Assembly (NCBI RefSeq): GCF_003286085.1
Contig: NW_020825343.1
Coordinates: 1,054,001-1,118,000, forward strand
DNA from: Drosophila persimilis
Taxonomy: Eukaryota > Arthropoda > Insecta > Diptera > Drosophilidae
Length of the DNA: 64,000 nt
Direction: 5' to 3'
The position numbers were made by a program, and so were the translations under genes. The notes below the pieces were generated by a model that worked only from the letters and a program-made list of their open reading frames with translations, was not told the DNA's origin and made no database searches. Shown in pieces: positions 25,604 through 37,550 of the stretch (position 1 is the stretch's first letter; every line of letters starts with the position of its first letter).

Positions 25604-28332
25604 CACTCTTATGGGAGATGCGGTCAAGCTTTGTTTGACTTGAAGTGCCTTCGGAGGCGGCACCAACTTTGACAGAAAAGTTGAAGTTGAAAAATAAAAA
25701 AATATAAAAAAGTTTCTCCGGACATTTGTTCGGAACAAATGGACAAATGGACAAATGTATTAGCCCAAGATGTTTGGTGGTCCCCAAATGGGTTCAAGTG
25801 CCTGGAATTATTAAAAAGGCCTCATGGTCCGCCCGCCCTTCAGTACAGATTTCTAATTAATTTCCCATATCGAATAACTGAAATTCTTTTCATTTAATCG
25901 AGTCCCATTATCCGGCGTACACCAGAAATACTTATGCAAATAACTCAGGAGCTTTAAGAGGGTCGGGCTCGGATGCCAGACTGGGACTCAGACTCCGACT
26001 CCGACTCCGATTCCATCTCCAATCCCAGCTTAGGTCTCGGGGCTCGGGCCGGGCCTGCACTTGTCTTGGCCGCACTTTAACACCTACCTAAGCAGGAAGG
26101 CATAAAAACTACCGACTGATGACTGGCCCCAGCCCGAGCAGCCCAGCAGCCCCCTGTGTCCCAGCCCCCATGCTGGACAATCATTTTTCATGCTAAGCTC
26201 CAACGTCAGCCATTTGGTTTATGGCCTTAATCCTTTTCTACATAAATGAGGCCCGTATCCCAGTCCCACTCCCAGTCTCCCAGTCTCGGAGTCTCGGAGT
26301 CGGCGGCCCAACCCAACTCAGAGCTCAGCAAATGCCACGCATTTCATCATTAGTCAGCGGACGTTAATGCCCAGTTCCAGTTCTCTGGCTACTGGGTACA
26401 AGATAGAGAGAGAGAGAGAGAGCGGTGGAGAGGAGAGGGATTTATGAAGGGGGGTAGAGCCACGGTATGGTATGGCATGGTATGGGGCTCATATTGAAGC
26501 ATGCAGCAGCCGCAGCGGCAACCTACGCATTTACATCCGAGCGTATTTATATATAGAAATATTTATATATACATACATATATATCTGCATAGATGTGTGT
26601 GCGTGGCATGTCTCTAGTGTGTGTGTGTGTGTGTGTGCACTACCCCATGGCATAATCAAGAGGCCGAAGCGTTGACTAAGTACCCAGGAAATGCCAAGGT
26701 TGTTGCACTCCTCTCCTCGCCCCGCCTCGCTTAGGAAAATCGCATCGCCCAACTCCCCTCCGCCCTCCCCCCGGCCACTGGCACGGGCACCACTCTACGG
26801 GACCAGCGTCCAGTGGCTTTTAATTAACACGCAGCTCAGGAGAAGGGGGCCAGGGGATCCGCATCCTCATTCTCATTCTCATCCTCACAAGCCGCCTCAT
26901 AATCGTTCTCTCCATCATCATCATCATCATCGTTATGATGCTATGTCGTTGCTTCTATTTTGAAATCAATTCCATGCAGTTTTTAATATATGTTGTATAT
27001 CCCAAAGACACACACACACACACACATACACACGCACTGGCAGGCCTTCCCTTTCCCTTCCATTTTTGTTGAATATGATGTCATGCTGTGAGTGCTCGCT
27101 CGTTCCCTCCTTGCCCCTCCCCACACCGACCCAACAGATATCCCTCAGATACACGACATGCCACAGCGGGCGTCTCTTTAGCGCTTAATTAATGATGAAT
27201 ATAAAAATTGCCGCCACATATAGAAAAGAAAAACAAAGATAGAGATACAAAGAGGGGAAAAGAGAGAAGGAATGAGAAATATAGAGAGAGGTAGAGATAG
27301 AGTTTCATTTGCCATTCGCCGCCAATTTCGATGTCATTTCTACTGCGGATCCTCGAGGCCAGAGGAGAGGACCAGCAGGAGGAGGAGCTGGACGGGGAGT
27401 TGGAGGCCTTTCAAAAAATCTTTACATAAATATGCTTTCACGCAACTCCTTTTGGCTTTGTTGCCCCGCAGAGAAGGGGTGGGGTATCGGTAAGGGGTAT
27501 GGGGAATGGTGTATGGGGGGGGTAGCCGGTTCCGTTAGAGTCAAAGCCATAGACAGAGCCCCAAAGTGTGTGTGTGCAGATATCAGATGCAGCGACTGCA
27601 AACACACAGCTCAAGATGCGGATGCAAATGCGGCAAAAGGTTACAAAGTTTGTGGATTCAGTGGAGAGTTCTAAAAGTGCTAGATATATCTGGCCTTACA
27701 TCTTCCATTTCCATTTTCCCAAACGGATTCGTTTCCTTTAAGCGTCTCCCTCTCCCTCTCTCTCTCTAGAGATGTAGGTACATATTTTCTTCTGGCATCT
27801 TTATCTGTGACTTTAAAGTGGTCAAATCACATGTCAGGCAGTTTGCGTAACAGAATGAGAAGGGTTTTAAGGCCATCAAAACATATCAGATGCTGGCCTC
27901 CACTATCTCTATCCAGTATTGTTTATCAGTGCTCATCTCTCAGATACTCTTGTTGTTTTTTTCTGAAAAGTGGAAGAACTAGAATGTCCCGCAATCGGCA
28001 TCTTCTCTGGCAGCATCTCCATCTGGCTCTTTTGCATTGACCAAGTCATCACCTGTGGGGCTGGCTGGGTGCGATTTCTTGTGCCTCGTACAATCAAAAA
28101 GTGATTAGCAAGGCACTCAACAACATCAGGAACAGGCAACAGGCAACAGCAACAAGCGACAACGACAACAATTGGGAATGTCATGGTGCAAGGCCTGGGA
28201 AGCAGTAGAGTCGCGAAGTGAACCGAACCGAAGCCCCCGAGAGATCGCAAAAGGCAATGCTTAACATACAAACACACTTAACGTGTAAACATGGCCAAAA
28301 GAGCGTTGACCATATTCGGGGTGCAGCCAGCT

Positions 28333-28490
28333 CTTCTTACGCACAGCAACAGCAACAGCAAAAGCAACAACAATAACAGGCAACACGAACAGGTAGTACG
28401 TACAAAGCAGCAACAACGGCAACAACGGGGCAAACGGGACACGCTAATATGACTGGAAGATGCTGCTGCTGCTGCTGCTGCTGCTGGTGC
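28333..28490. repeat. CAGCAA and (GCT)n triplet-rich block
   Basis: AACAGC/AGCAAC units at about 28344-28435 are followed by eight or more GCT units at 28461-28486. Open frames across it encode only Ser, Leu, Cys or Gln runs. Confidence 0.75.
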
Positions 28491-28639
28491 CTCTGGGAGA
28501 ACCGGTCGGAACTGGTTCTCCACACAGACTCCGTCTCCGTCTGCCTCTTACACCCCTTCCCCCTCTCCATTTCTCTCTCATCGCTGTACATTCGCCTGCG
28601 CTGACATTATCAACATAATCAACAGGCAACTCCCCTTCT

Positions 28640-28680
28640 GGCCCGGCCCGGCCCGGCCTGGCCTGGTCTGGTCTGGCCCA
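28640..28680. repeat. GGCCC/GGCCT/GGTCT pentanucleotide array
   Basis: About eight 5-bp units whose sequence drifts from GGCCC to GGCCT to GGTCT. Confidence 0.8.
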
Positions 28681-29108
28681 AAACCCCTTCTTTCTAAGCC
28701 TTTTCAACGCTCATAAATTTCGAGGAGAAGACACACCAGCAAATATTTTGCAAACGCAATGAAAATTGTGCCTGGCCATGGCCATGGCATGCCGAAGAAA
28801 ATTATGAGGTGAGGTGCGGGGCGGTGCAGGGAAGTGCAGAGTGTTCTGGCCAAGAAAAAAAAAAAAAAGAATCTCTTTCGCATATGGGCAACGGTACTTT
28901 CTGCAATTATCCGTTGTCTTGGCCAACATCGTTGTCTCCATCGTCGACGTCGTCGTCGTCGTCGTCGCTGGCTGTTGTGGAAGATGCGGTGCTGCGCTAA
29001 AGCAAATATGCGGCGCACTTGGCATTGTCCCGCCGAACCGCAGAAAGCCACACAACGCACTAATAGCCCCCCCGAGAGAAAGATACAGCAACAGAGGAGA
29101 AAGAGACA

Positions 29109-29110
<2 letters not shown>

Positions 29111-29141
<31 letters not shown>
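29111..29141. repeat. 31-bp uninterrupted poly-G run
   Basis: Thirty-one consecutive G bases on the plus strand, preceded by AGACAGA and followed by AGGG. On the gene strand this is poly-C. Confidence 0.85.
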
Positions 29142-29142
<1 letters not shown>

Positions 29143-29889
29143 GGGTGCCCCGTCAAGTGGTGTGCTTCGACAGTCTTGGTCTTGGGGCCATCCCAACCAC
29201 TGGCGGCTGTTTTGCGGTTTTTGAGGTTTGCGTTATGTGTAATAGATTATCCAAAATGCTTAGGAGAGGACCCCAGCAGAAGACACGAACAAAACAGAGA
29301 CCAGAGAGCAGAGCAGGGAAGAGGGGGGGTGAACGGTAAGCGGTATAGGGGCCAAAGTAGGCCTCAGACCGGGCTAAAGGAATATCCAGCAACGGCTTAT
29401 GTCACATGAATGTAATGAAATTAAATTTCTCTCTCGCACACACACACACACACATACACATACTCGTAGAGCTTGGTTCTGTTGCCTGGCCAAGAGGAGG
29501 CCAGCTCTTGGCCAGCCTGCAGTTTTGATATGTGCGATAATTTTAAAAGTCAACCAAGTTGCCCAAGACGGAGACCGAGACCGAGACGGCGACGGAGACG
29601 GAGATGGAAAAGCCTCTTCTTGGGCCATCTGTAATCTACGCAACATTCTGCAATCAAGTGTGCATATTTACTTCCTGTAATTGAGCATTTATGGCTTTTA
29701 TGGCCTAACGGATTTGTCCAGAGAAGACTCTTCCTTGGCTCACTCGGTCCTTGGGCCCCTCCTCCTCGTCCATAATTGCTACGGCTATGGCTTTAAAACT
29801 GACAGACAGACCGACATGCCAGGGAGGGGGGACATGGGGGGAGGCACAGAAGGTTACAGCAAGTCGTGGGGCTCAAGTCTTCGTGCGCC

Positions 29890-29960
29890 CAAGTCTATTG
29901 ATTATAAAGTTTATGCATAAATTGTAAATTGATTTGGCAGTTAATTGATTTGCCAGTGTC
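29890..29960. promoter_or_regulatory. AT-rich block with homeodomain-type words and a 16-bp direct repeat
   Basis: It contains TTGATTATAAAG, the 12-bp palindrome TTTATGCATAAA at 29910-29921, and two ATTGATTTGSCAG copies 16 bp apart ending at 29956. These words resemble Hox and POU binding sites; regulatory activity is inference. Confidence 0.35.
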
Positions 29961-32900
29961 TGCGACTCTGCGCCTCTGCGCCTCCTCTCTGTGTCTATGT
30001 CTCCTACTCTCTCTATGTGTTTAAGCCGAAAACTGATGAGTAATGACTTTGATATTGGCCAAAAGTTAACATAAATCTATACATTCTGATTCGATTGGAT
30101 GCGATTGGATAAGTACTTTTGGGGAGGACGAACAGGCACAGGAACAGACACAAGCAGAGGCACAGGCACAGGCACAGGCCCAGGCACATCCTGAGAAAGT
30201 TTCTCTCATGAATAGTTGATGGCATTGGAAATGTGTCGAGTCCATGGGGCACGGAAGGGAAGCGAAGGCTGACGACGAAAGTTCGTGTAATTATGGATGG
30301 GGTAATGATAAATGAGTTATGGAATTTCGCTTGGTTAGATAGTGCTTCGAAATATGTAAATTGATGCTTATGGTTGGTACTTTTGATGGGGTAAATGGGG
30401 AATGCTCCCGAGAGACAAGTGCATCTAAAGGGTTCTTTACTGTAGTTGATGTCAGCAAATTTCGATGCACTGTTGTCTGTGGCTCCGCTTAAAGCGATCC
30501 CGAAGATGTCCCTGCAGCTCCCTTCAACACTTTCCCGCATATATCCACTCTCTTGTAGATCCCAGGCAAAACCCCTCGACTCTAGCGAACAATTGAAGCA
30601 GTCTGGCTGGGACTGGGACTGGGGCTGCGGCCCCTCGCACACTCTCCACAAGCCGCCTAAATATCACAAAATTGAATAACAAAATATTTATGCGTCTAGG
30701 AAAAATATTTAACTATTATTTATTTGCTTTTGTGCTCTCGAAGCACGAGCAGAGAATTTGCTGGAGAGAAGTGGGAGGGAGGAGAACTCTCATCTATATA
30801 ATTTGCCAGCATATATATGTATATATATATGATTTATGAAGTGAGTGTGTGAGTGTTTGGGAGTGCGTAGGCGTGCCCCCCCAACCCCCCTCGTGTGATA
30901 TGCGTGTCCGCAACTACAAAGCAAAAAAAAAAAAATAGTGCTTTTAGGAACAATACTCTTTAGAGAATGAGAAGCAGAATGGATGAATGGCCATTCGAGT
31001 GGAGACTAGAGAATGCTCAGCACGCGAATCGCTTGAGCAATGGATACGATACCCCGCACACTCGAACACTCATTCACTCACTCACTCACGCACCCTAGGA
31101 CTGTACGACTATACGACTATCTACAGCGACAAAGAAGAAGAACAAATTGGATAATGTCTATAAAAACTAATTGAATTCTAAGCGCTGAGCACGCCAGCCA
31201 CAACACACCATGCCACAGCGCCACAGCTGTGAGAAAGTAATGAAAGTACCCCCGAGAACGAGATGGAGATGGAGAAGGAGAGAACGAGAACTAACGAATA
31301 AGAAAAAGTAACCAAGAACTCTCGCGTCTGAAGTGATGACATGCAAGGCTGCGGGATGGATGGATGGTTGGATCTAGGGTCTCTGGGTCTCACGGCGAGT
31401 GTGTGGAATGGACTGTGTGTGGAGTGTGTGTGGGCAGCAGCAGCGGCACCCCACCACCACCACCACCGCCAGATAGAGATTGTTGTTAAAAAATAAAAAA
31501 ACAATTTCACACAACACACAAATTGTACAAAGAGAAGAATTACTCGAAAATGCTCGCAAGATGTTCGCATGTCATGGCGGAAAACGAAACAAAAAGCTCA
31601 TTACTCATATGCCAATCAAAAGAGGGACTCGGACTCGGACTCGAAGAGGAGAAGGGGCCAGGGGGGCAGGGGGGGGTCGGACAGAACCGGACCCGAAACC
31701 GAACCCCAAACAAGCCGCAGATCTTGCGTCTGAACCAAAACCGAACTGCCATAATTAATCATCGGCCGATAATTAACAGCACAGCGTAGAACAACGTGCT
31801 AATGCCAATGCCTAATGTATCTGCTGGATACAAAAAGTGCGTACGCATGTTGCCCAGCGCTGCTCCCCTTCGCGCAGGGTGCAAGTTCAAAAGGTTGCCA
31901 AAACTGTTGTTTCATTTTCCTTCCTACCCAAAAAACAAAAAAAAAACTTAAATGAGTTTGTAATGAAGTTTTTCCCTTGGTTTTTTGTGCATCGTAACCA
32001 CTTGAAAGTGAGTCAGACAGATGGACACTAAACAGATACGACGATAGCCCCCAACCCACCTAAGAGCTCCGTGTCTGCCGCCTGCCGCCTGCCGCCTGCC
32101 CCATAAGCAACCTTCAGTTTGAGTGATGTACTACGATGGACATCGACATCGACATCGACATCTCGACATCGGAGCACATCGATGGATGGTCATTAGCGAA
32201 AGATGACGACGACGACTACAATGTTAATGTTAATGTTGATGGCGCGCTCTCCGTGGAGATGTTGCGTTGCGTACTCTCGTAATTCTTCTATAATGGATCT
32301 GTTATCTCTGCGCTTAATGGGTTAGAGGTTTCTTTCTGTTTCTGTGTCTGTGTCTGTTTCTGTTTCTGTTTGAGGCTGTTTGGGGCGCGCCCGAGGGCCA
32401 AGGGAGGGAGCTTTTTGCCTCCGAGTGACTGACAGACGTGGAAGCATACTTAAAACTTGAAATTAAATAATTAGTCGCTGGCCAAGTTCGCTTTTCATTC
32501 GCTCTACGAGTATGGGGCCAGTGTAACGACCTTTTAAGTACTTTTAAGATACTAATCGCTTCTTGGTTTTTCGTTGTAGCTAATGGCTTGTTGTGGCTTG
32601 TTTGTTGTAGTTCTCTCAATCCCCACCCCCCCCTGCCACAAGGCCCTACCCCCACCCACCCTCCAGCAGCGAGTGAGTGCAACAAAGTCGTCGTCGTCGT
32701 CGTCGCCCAGCCACTTTGGATGCCACTAATTAACGTCAGAGGAAAACAAGAAGAAGAAGCTTTTTGGCTTTGGGGCCTTTCGGCCTTGGCCGAGCAGAGC
32801 AGCGCAACGCAGCGCAGCGCAGCTCGCCATCTCGTTGAAACCATTTTCACAAAAACTTTTCTCAGATGCGTATTAATTAAAATTTTGATAAGCCATCCAG

Positions 32901-35167
32901 GCGCCTCCAACCCCCAATCCTCCTGCGCCCCAAGCCACTCGTAATAAAAGTTGAAAATAAATTACACAAAATTTGTATTTCTCTTTAGGTGTGGCATCAT
33001 CATCATCATAGGCTGGCGGCAGCGGCAACGGCAAAGGGCTTATCACAAAAGTATCTACAAAATAATGGGCGACTAATAGGCCAAAACCCCATCCCCAGAG
33101 CCTCTCCCCTCTTCCGTGTCTCTTCTCTGATTATGTCAGCCTTTAAAGCGGATTCGCCGAGGCCATTTAGTAGCTTGTCGTCTCCTCCGCTGACTCCTCA
33201 CCCCTCACCCCTGGATCGCTGGCTCCCTGGCTTCTCTGCGGGCTCTGTGGGAGTGAAAGTGTGCAAAGCCTTTGTGTTCGTGGGGAGTCTTCAGAACGGA
33301 CTTATAGGGTTACACTTGTTGTCGCCCTGAGACCGAGACTGAGTCTGGGCTGGGGGGAATGCTGTCTGGCTGACTGGCTGGTCAGCCCGGCCAACCCGGC
33401 CAATAAAAAATGATAGTTCTGCTCTGGAAATCTGAGCCGAGAAGAGCGCTGAGTGAAGGAAAACCCCAGGAAACTTATCAACTGGTTGTCCCACTTGAGT
33501 GATGGCTGGTCGCGTGGGAGGTTCGTAATATCTGATGTATGTTTCTTTGGACACTCTGCAAACATGGGATACAGTGCATAGATACAGATGCAGATAGATT
33601 TCGTTGGGAGCTTTCCAAAGGTGCTGGGACGCCCTCAAAGCTTAAGTATCCATCAGAAACAATTGTGCCATTACGATGGACAGCTGGTTAATGCCCAGTT
33701 TTTCCAGCCTTAAACTTTCCCAATGATGGCCATCTTTCACTCTTTCAGTGGCTTTCGCCAAGCTCTGCCTCAAAAACTCCCCCCAAATGATAAACGGCAG
33801 TCATAATATTCTTGGCTAAATGCAGAAAACTATGCCAAGTATGCCAGCCAGGGCACATGGGGAACTTGCCAAAAAAGCAGCCCGAAACAAGCCCGAAACC
33901 CATTGAATGCGAAAATTCCCACACATTGTTCAATCTAATGAGAACTATGTCAATGTCTGCTTCTTCATCGTTTCATCGCTCCATCGTTGTCCCATCTCTG
34001 CCTCCCTGCCCCCCAGCCCCACGGCCACCCTACCGAATAGGGAGGGGGGGGAAATACTTAAGCTTCGCCCTTGGGCTGACACTTGAGATAAAAACTCTCG
34101 ACAGATATACATACATATAAGCTCTATGGCTGGGTTTTGCCTTTGCGCCGAATTTCTAGAGAGTTCTTAAAGTCGCTTGAACAGAATTCTATTCGTATTC
34201 TATGGTCAGTGTTTTTTTGCATTGTGTGTGAGATGAATTTTAAATGAAAATTCCATAAATGCCAGACAATATTTCTTGTACCTCCCCTGTCCCCGCCCAC
34301 AATCGTTGTCTGTTGTTTGACAATTTTAATAGCATTCCAAAAATTAGCCAATTAGCAAAAGAGCGAACATGGGCGGGCTTCGATTGTCATAAATATTTCG
34401 AATATCACAAAAAAATAATTTATTGCAGAGCGGGAGAAAGCGAGGGGAAAGAGGGAGAGTGGCTATGTCCGTGGCCGTGGCTGTGGGTGTGAGAGCATTA
34501 GATAATTAAAAAATAATTAACGATAGGTTCAAACAAACAACACCCAAGCACAAGAGCCAAAGAGTACGAATTTAGCTGATAATTCGACCAAAAGACACTC
34601 TCTAATTGAGAACTACATATCTGGGGAAATATGTTCTGCCTAACACCCAAAAAAAAAAGACCTGAATATACTGAGTGTACTGTGCCTTGGCTATTGAATC
34701 GACGATGAATCTGTCCATCTATAATCTGTTTATCATATATATTCCATCTAAAATTGTAAAGGGCCTTCTTTCGTCTGTTACATACACAGGCAGAGGATCT
34801 AAGACCCCTTTCACCCTACACATAAGGAGGGTATACTAAAGGGATATCTCAACCTGAGGCGAGAGTAAACAATTGTGAGTGAGTCCTTTGTGTGGGTCCT
34901 TTTACACTTGTAGCACTTAATTAATATATTAAATCGGCATATCCGTTACAGTTCCAATTAACCTTTGAACCTCTTCACAAATCAGCGCCTACACAAAAAG
35001 TCAAGGCGGGGAGGCAGGCAGAGTGCGGGTGCGAGTGCGAGTGCGAGTGGGTGGCAAGGTGACAGTCACGAGTCCCATTATACGATATTGTATGTACAAT
35101 TTGAGGCAACTCGCAATTACCAACGACACGTCAAGATGTGAAATTAACACCGTCACACAACCAGACT

Positions 35168-35208
35168 GACAGACAGACAGACAGACAGGCAGGCAGGCAG
35201 GCAGGCAG
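35168..35208. repeat. (GACA)5(GGCA)5 unit-switching array
   Basis: Five GACA units pass directly into five GGCA units; scattered CAGACAGA units continue to about 35292. Confidence 0.85.
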
Positions 35209-36845
35209 TGTGGCAGACAGATAAACAGTCAGACAAACCGACACAAAGACAGCAAACCAGAAAGAGGGGTCGTCGAGACAGTCAGACAGACATATTAATG
35301 TATCTGGATGGTATTTAACATTCAACAACAATAACAATCACTATGTGTGTGGGTGACATTTTCGTTGCCTGCCTCGAAAATCATTAAATCACACAACAAC
35401 AACCAAGGAGGAAAAAAAGCTGTCTCCCCTCTCCGTTTCTTTCTGTTTGTGTCAGCCGCACAATTGGCCAACACCCCCCCAGCCGAGAGCCTGCCCCACG
35501 CATATCCTGTGGGGGCAAAGAGAACAGAGAGCAAGGAAGAAAAGCGAAGAGCTACGCAACCACAGCACGCAATACTCGCATTTCATTAGACACTTTGCAG
35601 TGACGACTCCTATTACTCTTCCTGCGACTGGGTGGGAATGGAGGGAGCCGCCTCTGGGCCACAACTTTGGCCAAATGACGTCGTTTTTTGAGGTCCCCCA
35701 AAGGCGTTTTCCCAAAGAAAAACGAAAAATTAGCGTTACATTTGGATGGCAGGGTCAAAGGGTGACGTGACCCAAAAAAACTAAAACAATTGAAATGTGT
35801 TTTGATAAACAAGATGGCATCGGCAGGCGGTTAGGTAAATTTGTATAAAAAGGATAACTACTGGTGAATGGCATTGAAATGGGGAATACGCCACCCATTA
35901 TTCAAGAGCAGGAGCAAGAGCAAGGTGACCCCGACAGACAGCACTGCTGCTCGTGCTCGTGCTCGTAGAAAAGTAAGAAAAGGTTGAAAGTAGCTACACT
36001 CGAGAGTCCTTGAGCGGCGTGCTATTACTTATTCCCTAATTATACGTTGTTAAGCAATAATACGAAAGGTTAAAGCAATTGGTGACCCCGATTATGCTTA
36101 ACACAGCAACTGGATTAGGTGGGGACTGAGGCATGCCAATCGACATAATTTGTTGGCCAATTCAGCAATGAATATATCCCATGGAGACAGACAGTCAGAC
36201 CGAGAGACAGACCGACAGACGGACAGATAAAGTGCCATAATCGAGTGGCAGATACGAGTAGTTACTCCCCTCAAAGCGGACCCAACTATTCCATTAGCTA
36301 ACTAAAACAAAAAACTCTCTCGCTAGAAGTTCAAATAAAAAGTTTGCTGTTCCAGCGCCCGGACCACAAATGAGTTTGTCATTATTCAACCGCCGCCACC
36401 GCCGTTGCGTCGCTCTACCCTGTCCACTCCTGTCTGTCCCTGGCCCTGGCTCTGGTCCCTGGTCCCTGGCTGACTGTCCAGCCTGTGTATTCACATATAT
36501 ATATTTCGCGCACCTTTTTGTGTGACTTTTGTTTTTGCTACAAATTAATTACAATCCAAGTTGAGTGGCAAAATGTTTTTCTTGTGTATTTTTCATACAA
36601 CATATTTATCAACCAGCGAGAGCCCTGGGAAGAAGACTTTTGCGGGAATAAATTGGATGATATTAGGGCGACAACTTTTCATTTAGTTGGGCAGAAGATG
36701 GGGATGACCAGTCGGGGGAGTCGGCTATCGGGAGTCGGGAGTCCGGACTCCAGGCTGGCCTTAATTTCCGGCCACACGCATTGGGAAAATGAAAATGTTA
36801 GGCCATGGAATGAAAAATCGTTGGGCCCTCGCACCGCTACTGCTC

Positions 36846-36865
36846 TTTTCTTTTCTTTTCTTTTC
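36846..36865. repeat. (TTTTC)4 array just inside the intron donor
   Basis: Four TTTTC units lie about 55 bp downstream of the GTAAGT donor in gene orientation, followed there by further purine-rich (minus strand) sequence. Confidence 0.8.
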
Positions 36866-36919
36866 CTTTTTGTTTCCTTTCTTTTTTTTTGTGTGTGTGT
36901 TTTTTTGCGCTTCACTTAC

Positions 36920-37474
36920 CTGAAAATAGGTTTGACCCTTGTCCACCCAACCGATGGCCATATCGGCACCAGCCAGATTCCCATCGGGCGAGAACCCGAA
37001 GCCGACATAGCCGAGTGTACGTGCTTGTATTTCGAATGTTATATCCTGATTAATGATTTGCCAGAGTATGCGAAAATCCTCATTCAAATCGATGGCATGA
37101 TCCCAAATGGGTGTTGCCCCACCGCTGTTGGGTCCAGATGCTGCTGCTGTTTTGTTGCTGCCGCTGCCGCTGCTGCTGCGACTGCCTGCCTGGGCTCCAT
37201 CGAGGAGCAGCAGAAGGAGCAGCAACAAGAGGCTGGACGTGTGGCAGGATATAAAACATGTGATTAACGATGACCGCCTTGAACTTGAATGTGTTGCTGG
37301 AGAGGAGGCGATGGGTCTTCTGTGTGATGATGTTTCTCCAGAGATGCTGTAGCTGAGTGCCACTGCCGATGCCGCTGCTGCTGCTGCTGCTTGTGCTTTT
37401 CTGCTTTGTGCCATTTTGTGCTGCTTGAACTCTAGCAAATAGTTGTGATTACTTTTCTTGTTCCACGTTGACAT
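36920..37474 (-). CDS. olf413: First coding exon of a DBH/MOXD1-family copper monooxygenase, probably olf413 (signal peptide and first half of DOMON domain)
   Basis: This exon encodes 185 residues and ends with CAG followed by GTAAGT at 36919-36914, a consensus donor in phase 0. An in-frame TAA lies directly before the ATG at 37474, so no longer start exists in this exon. A second ATG at 37414 has the better Drosophila context (CAAA before ATG, G after) and is my preferred start; it gives 165 residues. Numbered from there: a poly-Ala run at 8-15, a Ser-rich stretch, a hydrophobic core with ten or more Leu at about 62-71 and a plausible cleavage after AQA at 76, an NKT glycosylation sequon at 87, then DOMON sequence from about 103 (PIWDHAIDL, YVGFGFSPDG, DMAIGWVDKG). 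In this family DOMON precedes two copper-binding catalytic domains that hydroxylate small substrates in the secretory lumen using ascorbate. The fly substrate is not known to me. The olf413 assignment rests on family resemblance and very long introns; CG5235 or Tbh are less likely alternatives. Confidence 0.85.
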
Positions 37475-37510
37475 TTATTGCTCTCAAAATCACTCGCTGG
37501 ACGCTCCTCT

Positions 37511-37550
37511 CCGGTCCGGTCCGGTCCAGTCCGCTCCGGTCCGCTCCGTT
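37511..37550. repeat. CCGGT-type pentanucleotide array upstream of the start codon
   Basis: Eight 5-bp units (CCGGT, CCAGT, CCGCT, CCGTT variants) lie 37 to 76 bp upstream of the ATG at 37474, probably in the 5' leader or promoter. Confidence 0.75.

Larger units (their letters stand above)
10745..36919 (-). other. Large intron of about 26.2 kb inside the DOMON-coding region
   Basis: The intron is bounded by GTAAGT at 36919-36914 and a TTACAG acceptor at 10750-10745, and it joins two phase-0 exons. I see no reading frame in it that looks like a real gene on either strand; the open frames are low-complexity translations of microsatellites or chance. Contents include (CT)n/(GA)n, (CA)n and triplet repeats, a 31-bp G run at 29111-29141, several 5-bp-unit arrays, and AT-rich blocks such as 29890-29960. 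Near the donor the minus strand is purine-rich (complement of the TTTTC array at 36846-36865). Introns of this size in flies often carry enhancers or recursive splice sites; none is proven here. Confidence 0.85.

Noticed and set aside
28704-29409. Overlapping open frames of 136 to 191 codons on both strands
   Set aside because: They translate poly-G, (GTC)n and poly-A tracts into Gly, Pro, Arg or Lys runs; no domain and no splice context.
35160-35210. Regular short repeats considered as a CRISPR-like array
   Set aside because: Units are 4 bp with no spacers; this is a microsatellite in an animal genome.
36485-37267. 260-codon plus-strand open frame
   Set aside because: It is the antisense shadow of the first coding exon and its intron donor.
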